From contig JBCCJA010000001.1 in the NCBI GenBank assembly GCA_039045975.1, forward strand, positions 1-64,000: 64,000 nt of DNA. Reading direction: 5' to 3'. Under the pieces are notes generated by a model that was given only the letters and a program-made list of their open reading frames with translations, had not been told where the DNA came from and searched no databases. Shown here piece by piece: positions 26,751 through 33,509 of the stretch; the stretch's first letter is position 1; each line of letters starts with the position of its first letter. The position numbers and the translations under genes are program-made. The stretch is from JBCCJA01 sp039045975. Its GTDB lineage: Bacteria; Planctomycetota; Planctomycetia; Planctomycetales; Planctomycetaceae.

Positions 26751-28592
26751 CTATTTTGTGCGCGTCTCCTTTTTTGCGAGCGGTTCGGCACCAGGTATGC
26801 TGCCATAAAAGGGGTCGGCAAGTTCGATCGAACGATCGGAACGGCCTACCGGGAGGGACGACTCTAAGCGTGCAAACTCAGGGTGTTCGGCAATCTCAGG
26901 CCAGAGCTTACGGGCGAGAGTGAGATCGCCCGACTTGAGCCGCAATCCCTCCAGGCGGCTCACAACAGACTCCATCGATTCCAAGCCGTTTTTCCCGGAC
27001 AGCACGCTAGCCAGAGCTAAGTCGAGGCGTTGGCGAGGCTTAGCGTCGTAAGCGGCCGGCTCGACGGTTGCCACGACTCCGGACGGGACAGTCGTTCCCG
27101 CCTTGATTGCGTCACGCAACTCCAATTCCAGTCGTGTCCAGCCGATCTGCTCCAGGCCGGGGTCGGACCGGGCGGCCAGCAAGAGGTCATCTAGAGCTTC
27201 GGTCGTTCGGTCCAGACGGACCAAGAAGGCCGCCCGGTTGTGCCGAATGGCGCCGTTGTCGAAACCGGCCGCGATTGCGCGATCGGTCATCTCCAGGGCG
27301 ACATCGGCCGACGAATTCACTTCGTAACAGCAATAAGCAAATGCCGCCGCGACGCGTCCGTCGTCGGTACGCGTGAGCATGTCGGTGAGTAGAGCGACGG
27401 CGTCGTGTGGCCTCCCGTCACGAACCAACAGCCATGCGAACGCAAGGCGGTCCTCCATCGTCGATCCTTTTGAAAACGAGAGCGCGAGCGCAGAGCGGGC
27501 GGCGCCCAGGTCGCCCGTCGAAAGACGGGAGACGGCCAGCCGAAGCCCTTCGCCGAGACGGGGCGCTCGCGCGGCGACCGCCGGTCCGGTCGTCATGGCG
27601 ATCAGGACCGAAGCCGCCGTCACTGCGACGACCCACTCGCGGCGGTCGACGATCGATCGGACCGGGCGGCGATAAGGACGCGTCAGTGTGCGGAGTTCGG
27701 AGTGTATTTTGGGCAGGGTCGGCCGGGCGATAGGGTCGGACTCGGAACAGTTCCGTGCGATCCGTTCCAGTCCGCGGGCCATCGCTGCTCTGCGTGAAGA
27801 CCCCGAATCGATGAGTTCTTTGAGTAATACACCCATACTATACATATCGCCCGCAGGCATGGCTGGCGGACGAGAGCCGGCTTTCCAGCTGGCGTCCTGC
27901 TCGGGCGGCATATATCGCTGTGTGCCGCCTTTGGATCGGCCGGAGTCGCTGGAAAGGTCGAAGTCGAGTACACGAAAGTGACCGTTGTGCTCGTCAACGA
28001 GTACGTTTTCCGGCTTGATATCCCCGTGAACGATCCCTCGCGAGTGGGCGTGTGCGAGTGCCTCGGCGATGTCGCGGACGGCTTCATAAGCAACACGCGA
28101 CGGAACCGGTCCGGCCAACAACAAGTCGCGCAAAGTGAGCCGGCCCAGATCCGGCATCGCGATGTATGGCAGCCCTTGAGGAGTTAATCCTGCACGTTGG
28201 ACCGGGACGATTTTTTCGTGATAGCCGAGTTGCCCGATCATCCGCGTTTCGGCAGTCGGTTCGGCACTAACTTTGATGACCACCGGCCGCAGGCCGACGT
28301 TATTTTCCGTGGCCGCGTACACCCGCGAATCGCGGCCTTCGGCGAATAGTTCGTCGATCGTGTATCCGTCGAATGCCTCGCCGACTGCGGGCCAACCTTC
28401 GTCTTCGAGTTCGGCATGGGCCACGGCGACGGCCTCATCGAGGTGAAGTTCGGATACGATTCGCGGGGCGAGTGATCCATACGACGCTGCGAACGATGCC
28501 GGATCGACTGTTTCGCCGGCATCAATGCGTGCGTAGTAGTCTTCGAGAGCGGCTTCGAGTTCCGTTGCACGGAGTGAATAGAGGCGGCTCAT
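26751..28592 (-). CDS. Membrane Ser/Thr kinase-like protein with TPR-type C-terminus
   Basis: 613 aa. Residues 1-75 are the helical lead-in common in planctomycete kinases; about 77-300 is a protein-kinase fold with Lys107 in VVIKVS, HGDIKPENVL at 189-198 and a DFD (210-212) in place of DFG; the glycine-rich loop is degenerate (AEGRDSRVYAA). One membrane helix follows (about 319-340), then an external helical repeat region (about 350-500, TPR-like). The start overlaps the sigma-factor stop by ATGA. It takes the position held by FecR in the other two modules and may regulate the sigma factor. Activity may be reduced, given the HGD and DFD changes. Confidence 0.83.
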   Translation of the reverse strand: MSRLYSLRATELEAALEDYYARIDAGETVDPASFAASYGSLAPRIVSELHLDEAVAVAHAELEDEGWPAVGEAFDGYTIDELFAEGRDSRVYAATENNVGLRPVVIKVSAEPTAETRMIGQLGYHEKIVPVQRAGLTPQGLPYIAMPDLGRLTLRDLLLAGPVPSRVAYEAVRDIAEALAHAHSRGIVHGDIKPENVLVDEHNGHFRVLDFDLSSDSGRSKGGTQRYMPPEQDASWKAGSRPPAMPAGDMYSMGVLLKELIDSGSSRRAAMARGLERIARNCSESDPIARPTLPKIHSELRTLTRPYRRPVRSIVDRREWVVAVTAASVLIAMTTGPAVAARAPRLGEGLRLAVSRLSTGDLGAARSALALSFSKGSTMEDRLAFAWLLVRDGRPHDAVALLTDMLTRTDDGRVAAAFAYCCYEVNSSADVALEMTDRAIAAGFDNGAIRHNRAAFLVRLDRTTEALDDLLLAARSDPGLEQIGWTRLELELRDAIKAGTTVPSGVVATVEPAAYDAKPRQRLDLALASVLSGKNGLESMESVVSRLEGLRLKSGDLTLARKLWPEIAEHPEFARLESSLPVGRSDRSIELADPFYGSIPGAEPLAKKETRTK

Positions 28593-29125
28593 CCGTCGCC
28601 CCGTTGCATTTGACGCCGGAATGATTTGATGATCCGGCCGATATGACGCTGGTCGCGGCCCAGTTTGATGGCGATCGCTTTGGTCGACATGCCGGCCATC
28701 GCCATGCGAATTACGGCTTTGGCCGTCGCATTTGACCCGTCGGCAAGGGCGTCGGCACGCGCGATCACGGCGTCTTCATGTTCTTGCCGAATCAAGACTT
28801 CGGAGGGTGTGGGCACCACCGCCGCCATGCGATCGAGCGAGTCCGCAGGCCGGGCGACTTCGTTTTGCACCGCCTTCGGCCCGGTACCCTGGCGACGACG
28901 GTACCTTTGCCAAATCCGCGTCTTCAGCACTTTCCAGAAGTACTGACTGCGGCCCACGGGGTCGCCGTCGAGTTCGGCGTGCTTGTCTGCCCGCAAGTAC
29001 GCGGCAGCTGCCGACTGGACGACATCGCGACTGTCTTCGAACCGACGAAGATCACCACCCAGCCGTCGCCGTACGACAGCGCGGTAGCGGGGATCTTCGA
29101 CGTTCGGAAAAAGCGGTTCTGACAT
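28589..29125 (-). CDS. ECF-type sigma factor (kinase module)
   Basis: 178 aa from the ATG at 29125 (MSEPLFPNVEDPRY). Region 2 is visible as RRFEDSRDVVQSAAAAYL and SQYFWKVLKTRIWQRYRRRQG; region 4 as NATAKAVIRMAMAGMSTKAIAIKLGRDQRHIGRIIKSFRRQM, a helix-turn-helix. This resembles planctomycete ECF sigma factors linked to Ser/Thr kinases and is distant from the two FecR-linked ones in this window. It overlaps the kinase gene by 4 bases. The frame is open upstream to 29170, but the extra residues (RRYCRHVART) look non-coding. Confidence 0.8.
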   Translation of the reverse strand: MSEPLFPNVEDPRYRAVVRRRLGGDLRRFEDSRDVVQSAAAAYLRADKHAELDGDPVGRSQYFWKVLKTRIWQRYRRRQGTGPKAVQNEVARPADSLDRMAAVVPTPSEVLIRQEHEDAVIARADALADGSNATAKAVIRMAMAGMSTKAIAIKLGRDQRHIGRIIKSFRRQMQRGDG

Positions 29126-29558
29126 CGTTCGCGCAACATGCCGACAATATCGCCGGCTCCTGTTAGCCACATCAAGATGGCCAACGTGCTAGCGAGATGC
29201 GACCCGAATCCGGCGCGAAATTTGTGGATAAGGGGTGATCGCCTCGAAAAACGCACTGGGACCCTGCACGTGTCAGCTTCCAATGCCGGGTCACCGTTGT
29301 TCGGGATAAGGACGCCGCAGTCATCAACACGGCTCAAGGGTGCTTCCTGGGCGTCACGAACGAAGCCATCGGAAGGGTACGCATGTTTAACGAGACGACT
29401 TTGCCGTTCTTGTCGATAGCTTGGGTTTTCGCATGACGCTCCGTGAAGGGTCGCCGTGAGTTCGGCATGTCCGATCGTTGAACCTCGGGGGCCGTCGGGC
29501 TGTCTTTGGATCGGGGTTAATCGAGATCGTCCGACCTTCAGTAGATGACAACCGCGAA
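29126..29558. other. Divergent intergenic region (sigma factor / hen1)
   Basis: 433 bases between two divergent operons. A long minus-strand frame crosses it, but its composition is unlike a protein and it overlaps the sigma-factor gene. GC is visibly lower than in neighbouring genes in places. Promoters for both operons should lie here; I found no clear consensus, operator palindrome or riboswitch-like fold. Confidence 0.45.
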
Positions 29559-30956
29559 ATGCTCCTGACGCTCGCAACGACGCACCCGCCGGCGACCGAC
29601 CTCGGGTACCTACTGCACAAGCACCCTGGCCGGCTGCAGGAGTTCTCGCAGTCGTTCGGCAGGGCGGTCGTGTTCTACCCGCAGGCCGACGACGACCGGT
29701 GCGAGGCCTGCCTGCTGCTCGATGTCGACGAGGTGAGCCTCGTTCGGGGTCGAAAGGGGCAGTCGTACCGTTCGCAGGGGGAGCAGTACGTCAACGACCG
29801 GCCGTTCGTCGCCTCGTCGCTTATGAGCGTGGCGATTGCCGATGTCTTTGGAACGGCGATGGCCGGGAAGTGCAAAGACCGGCCCGAACTGGTGACGACG
29901 CCGATCCCGCTCTCGGCCCGCATCGACGTGCTGCCGGTGCGGGGCGGCGAGACGTTCCTGCACGAGGTCTTCGAGCCGCTCGGCTACACGGTCGAGGCGG
30001 AGCGGCACCCGCTCGACGAGACATTCCCCGACTGGGGCGACGGGCCGTACCACTCGGTGACGATCAGTCGCACGGTTACGCTGTCCGAGTTGCTTACGCA
30101 CCTCTATGTCCTCATTCCGGTCTTCGACGGGCGGAAGCACTACTTCATCGCCCGGGACGAGCTGTCGAAGCTCCTGGCGAAGGGCGAGGGTTGGCTCGTC
30201 TCGCACCCGCTCAAGGAGGCGATCACCCGGCGGTACCTCAAGAACCGGCCGACGCTCACCCGCGAGGCCCTCGCCCGGCTCGTCGATGAGAGCGGCGGGG
30301 CCGAAGAGGAGTCGGAGGAAAAGCTTCGCCCCGAGGAAGCCCTCGAGCAGCCCCTAAGCCTCAACGACCAACGGCACGGGGCGGTGCTGGCGGCCCTGCG
30401 GGCGAGCGGGGCCCGCAGCGTGCTCGACCTGGGCTGCGGCGAGGGCAAGCTGCTCCGGGAACTCCTCCCCGACCGCCAGTTCGAGCGCATCGTCGGGGTC
30501 GACGTCGCAATCCGTTCGCTGGAAATCGCCAGCCGCCGGCTGAAGCTCGACCGGCTGCCCGAGTGGCAGCGGGAGAAGATCGAACTGCTGCACGGCTCGC
30601 TGATCTACCGCGACCGCCGGCTGTCGGGCTTCGACGCGGCGGCGGTCGTCGAGGTGATCGAACACCTCGACCCGCCCCGCCTGCGGGCTTTCGAACGGGT
30701 GCTGTTCGAGTTCGCCCGCCCCGGCACGGTCGTCCTCACGACGCCGAACCGGGAATACAATGTGACTTGGGATTCGCTCCCGGACGGTCAACTCCGCCAC
30801 CCCGACCACCGCTTCGAGTGGACGAGGGCGGAGTTTCAAGAGTGGGCGAGCGGCGTCGCCGAGCGACACGGTTATCGGGTGCGGTTCGTACCGATCGGGC
30901 CCGAGGACGAGGCGGTTGGGAGTCCGACTCAGATGGGGGTGTTTGAGCATGATTGA
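29559..30956 (+). CDS. hen1: Hen1, 3'-terminal RNA ribose 2'-O-methyltransferase
   Basis: 465 aa from the ATG at 29559 (MLLTLATTHPPATDLGYLLHKHP), the typical bacterial Hen1 length. The N-terminal half (about 1-240) is the Pnkp-associated Hen1 domain; the C-terminal half is an AdoMet methyltransferase with DLGCGEGKLLREL, the metal-binding VVEVIEHLD (Glu, Glu, His) and a downstream HPDHRFEWTRAEF supplying another His. In characterised systems Hen1 methylates the 2'-OH at the cleaved 3' end before Pnkp seals the RNA, making the repaired tRNA resistant to re-cutting at the same site. The stop overlaps the next ATG by 8 bases; pnkp is the last gene of the same strand run. Confidence 0.95.
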   Translation: MLLTLATTHPPATDLGYLLHKHPGRLQEFSQSFGRAVVFYPQADDDRCEACLLLDVDEVSLVRGRKGQSYRSQGEQYVNDRPFVASSLMSVAIADVFGTAMAGKCKDRPELVTTPIPLSARIDVLPVRGGETFLHEVFEPLGYTVEAERHPLDETFPDWGDGPYHSVTISRTVTLSELLTHLYVLIPVFDGRKHYFIARDELSKLLAKGEGWLVSHPLKEAITRRYLKNRPTLTREALARLVDESGGAEEESEEKLRPEEALEQPLSLNDQRHGAVLAALRASGARSVLDLGCGEGKLLRELLPDRQFERIVGVDVAIRSLEIASRRLKLDRLPEWQREKIELLHGSLIYRDRRLSGFDAAAVVEVIEHLDPPRLRAFERVLFEFARPGTVVLTTPNREYNVTWDSLPDGQLRHPDHRFEWTRAEFQEWASGVAERHGYRVRFVPIGPEDEAVGSPTQMGVFEHD

Positions 30957-31791
30957 AGACTACGAAGACGCTGTACGGCGTAAGCTGACACAATCACTTA
31001 AAGCAGACGCCTCAGTCTTCCTCGAAGTTCTGTTTCGCCCGTCATTTCACCCGGAGACACTGCTTCGGGCGGAACGAGGTGCGTCGAGCAGTCGGCTCCA
31101 TTTTCGATCGTTTACAACGAACCTCTGGTATTCCGAGCCCGATAACCGCCCCGAAGTCGTCGAAGCCGAATTTGCACTCGGCACTGAAGTCGCTCGAGAT
31201 TTTTGGGCTCAGCTAGCCGGTCTTGGACCGCAAGCCATTAGTCCTGAAGAAGTCCTCGGGCTCGATGGTATGTCGGTCGAAGTTGCATACGCTGGCGGTG
31301 ACGAGCCGTATCAATTCGAGGTTTGGTTGCCGAGGCTCAATTCTCGGGAAGGGAGAGTCGTTAAGCTCTTGTATGACCTCTTCTGGTCGTGCGAGCGGCC
31401 CACGGTTGTGACTGACCGACTGGAGCAACTCCACGGCTACCTCCATTACGGATTACCGGTTAGGAAGATCGAGGGTGACCCTGTGACACTGCGTTTCTTC
31501 GCATCACTCAGCTACGACCAAGAAACCGTAGCCGAATTGCAACACCTGTTTTCCTCTCTAGCTGACCAAAAGGCCGTGATCGTCGACATGACGAATTTCG
31601 ACGGAATGGGCACAGCATACTACCCGGTGTTTCGAGAATTTATCGCAGCCGATTCCGAGCTGGCCTGGGTCGCAAAAGATAACTCTCGGGCACTTCAGCA
31701 GGCTGAAGAAATGGAGGTCGAGGCCGACCGAATATTCGATTCTGTAAGTCAGGCGAGGAATTGGTTCTTAAGTGATCGTTCCAATGGCTAA
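30949..31791 (+). CDS. Unrecognised protein inside the Hen1-Pnkp operon
   Basis: 280 aa from the ATG at 30949 (MIEDYEDAVRRKL). No signal peptide or membrane segment, so probably cytoplasmic. Two regions can be told apart: an N-terminal alpha/beta part (about 1-165), and a C-terminal part (about 180-280) with strand-rich TLRFFASLSYDQE and VIVDMTNFDGMGTAYYPVFREF, a texture like STAS or other small alpha/beta domains. I do not recognise the family and see no nuclease or nucleotide motif. It overlaps both hen1 and the next gene by 8 bases, yet its base composition is clearly less GC-rich than theirs, with more A/T-ending codons, suggesting later acquisition into the operon. Confidence 0.8.
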   Translation: MIEDYEDAVRRKLTQSLKADASVFLEVLFRPSFHPETLLRAERGASSSRLHFRSFTTNLWYSEPDNRPEVVEAEFALGTEVARDFWAQLAGLGPQAISPEEVLGLDGMSVEVAYAGGDEPYQFEVWLPRLNSREGRVVKLLYDLFWSCERPTVVTDRLEQLHGYLHYGLPVRKIEGDPVTLRFFASLSYDQETVAELQHLFSSLADQKAVIVDMTNFDGMGTAYYPVFREFIAADSELAWVAKDNSRALQQAEEMEVEADRIFDSVSQARNWFLSDRSNG

Positions 31792-32728
31792 CCCTAGCCC
31801 CGCCACCCGCATCCACCCGGTCGGCTCCCAGATCGTCACCCTCAAAGACGTCGTCGGCCCGAACGGGCGGACGTTGCATCCGCAGGGGGCGGTCGGGGTC
31901 GTGCTCAAGTCGCCGGCCGATCTCGAACACGCCTATTGGGTCAAGTTCCCCGACGGCGTCGAGGAATCGTTCCGACAGAACGAGTTTGTCCTTCTGGCAG
32001 ATTACAAAGCGGGGCTACTCGGCCAGACCGCCGAGAGCCTGCACGACGGCGATCTGTTCGACCGGGTCATCTTCCGCTGCGTGATCGGCTCGCAGGCCTA
32101 CGGGCTGAGCGACGAGGCGCCCGACGTCGACCGGCGGGGGATCTACCTGCCAACGGCCGAGCGGCACTGGTCGCTGACCGGCGTGCCCGACCAACTGGAG
32201 TGTCACGAGACGCAGGAGGCCTATTGGGAAATCCAGAAATTCGTCGTGCTCGCCCTGAAGGCGAACCCGAACGTGCTGGAGTGTCTCTATTCCCCGTTGG
32301 TGGAGCAGGCGACGCCGCTCGCCGAGGAACTGCTGGCGATGCGGGAGGCGTTCCTCTCCCGACTCGTTTATCAGACCTACAACGGCTATGTGCTGTCGCA
32401 GTTTAAGAAGATGCAGGCCGACCTGCGGAATCAAGGGCGGATCAAACCGAAACACGTGATGCACCTGATCCGCCTGCTCCACGCCGGCATCGGCGTCTTG
32501 CGGGAAGGATACGTCCCGGTGCGAGTCGAGGAACACCGGGACGAACTGCTGGCGATCAAGCGTGAGGAGATGTCGTGGGATCAGACCGAGGCGTGGCGAA
32601 AGCGGCTGCACGCCGAGTTCGATGAAGCACTGAAAGCGACGACGCTGCCCGAGCGGCCCGACTACGAGCGGGCGAAGGCATTCTTAATTAAGGCCCGTCG
32701 GGCGGCCGTTGAGGAGAAACTTCCATGA
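31784..32728 (+). CDS. RNA-repair nucleotidyltransferase, RlaP-like (1)
   Basis: 314 aa from the ATG at 31784. An N-terminal region of about 80 residues looks like a small beta-barrel (QIVTLKDVVGPNGRTLHPQGAVGVVLK, YWVKFPDGVEESF). The rest is a DNA-polymerase-beta-fold nucleotidyltransferase of the COG3541 type: GSQAYGLSDEAPDVDRRGIYL gives the G-S and paired Asp metal ligands; a helical C-terminal part follows (MHLIRLLHAGIGVLREG). Such proteins are known companions of Hen1/Pnkp and are proposed to act on RNA ends. It overlaps the unknown gene by 8 bases and the second nucleotidyltransferase by 4. Confidence 0.85.
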   Translation: MANPSPATRIHPVGSQIVTLKDVVGPNGRTLHPQGAVGVVLKSPADLEHAYWVKFPDGVEESFRQNEFVLLADYKAGLLGQTAESLHDGDLFDRVIFRCVIGSQAYGLSDEAPDVDRRGIYLPTAERHWSLTGVPDQLECHETQEAYWEIQKFVVLALKANPNVLECLYSPLVEQATPLAEELLAMREAFLSRLVYQTYNGYVLSQFKKMQADLRNQGRIKPKHVMHLIRLLHAGIGVLREGYVPVRVEEHRDELLAIKREEMSWDQTEAWRKRLHAEFDEALKATTLPERPDYERAKAFLIKARRAAVEEKLP

Positions 32729-33480
32729 CTGACGATCCTCGACTCTTGAAACAAGTTTCGGACCACCCGTACCCGCTGCTGTTCGCCACGATCAGCGGGG
32801 CGCATCTCTACGGCTTCCCGTCGGCCGATTCCGACTTCGACCTGCGGGGCGTTCACCTGCTGCCGCTGCCGGAGGTCGTCGGGCTCACGCCGGGGCCCGA
32901 GACGATCGAGAAGTCGGGTCTGCACGACGGCCTCGAAATCGACCTCGTCACGCACGACGCCGCCAAGTTCTTCGGGCTGCTGCTCAAGAAGAACGGCTAC
33001 GTGCTGGAGCAGGTCCTCTCGCCTCTCGTCGTTTCCACGACGCCCGAGCACGAGGAACTGAAGGCCCTCGCCGACCGCTGCGTCACGAGGCACCACGCCC
33101 ACCACTACCTCGGCTTCGCCGCCACGCAGTGGAAGCTCTTCAACAAAGACAACCCGCCGAAGGTGAAGCCGCTGCTTTACGTCTACCGGGTGCTCCTGAC
33201 CGGCCTGCACCTGATGCGGACCGGCAAGATCGAGGCGAACCTCGTCCGTCTCAATGAAGAGTTCCGACTGCCTTACGTTCCGGAACTGATCGAACGGAAG
33301 GTAAACGGGGCCGAGAGGGGGACGCTCGATGACGCCGACTTGGCGTTTCACCAGGGTGAATATGCACGTCTGCGGGGCGAATTGGAGGCGGCGTATGGCA
33401 CGAGTGCTCTACCGGAACGGCCAGAGGTAAGCGAAGAGCTGAACGACCTCCTTGTCCGCATTCGACTTGCGAACGCTTAA
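32725..33480 (+). CDS. RNA-repair nucleotidyltransferase, RlaP-like (2)
   Basis: 251 aa, starting in an ATGA overlap with the previous gene. It has the same fold without the N-terminal barrel: ISGAHLYGFPSADSDFDLRGVHLL carries the G-S-like loop (SGAHLYG) and the Asp-x-Asp metal ligands (DFD), with a third acidic residue likely in EIDLVTHD. The C-terminal part is helical (KPLLYVYRVLLTGLHLM). It is a clear relative of, but strongly diverged from, the preceding gene, so the operon carries two versions rather than a recent tandem copy. Role inferred: end modification or nucleotide addition during RNA repair. Confidence 0.87.
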   Translation: MTDDPRLLKQVSDHPYPLLFATISGAHLYGFPSADSDFDLRGVHLLPLPEVVGLTPGPETIEKSGLHDGLEIDLVTHDAAKFFGLLLKKNGYVLEQVLSPLVVSTTPEHEELKALADRCVTRHHAHHYLGFAATQWKLFNKDNPPKVKPLLYVYRVLLTGLHLMRTGKIEANLVRLNEEFRLPYVPELIERKVNGAERGTLDDADLAFHQGEYARLRGELEAAYGTSALPERPEVSEELNDLLVRIRLANA

Positions 33481-33481
33481 C

Positions 33482-33509
33482 CTCATCCTTCTGCCTTCGT
33501 CCTTCCGCT
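33482..33509 (+). other. Pyrimidine-rich tract replacing the pnkp ribosome-binding site
   Basis: The 29-base spacer between the second nucleotidyltransferase and pnkp is almost purely pyrimidine on the plus strand (CCTCATCCTTCTGCC, then TTCGTCCTTCCGC). The other strand is therefore a run of GGA(C/T)GA-like purine units. No Shine-Dalgarno is present before the TTG start. The same kind of tract recurs as a dispersed repeat in many genomes, from memory; not checked. Confidence 0.4.

Noticed and set aside
28924..29577. 217-codon minus-strand frame over the hen1/sigma gap
   Set aside because: It overlaps the sigma-factor gene in another frame and has no domain or signal peptide; composition is not protein-like.
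30949..31791. The unknown operon gene as a ribotoxin or its immunity protein
   Set aside because: No nuclease motif, toxin-like size or export signal is visible; the idea has no sequence support beyond location.
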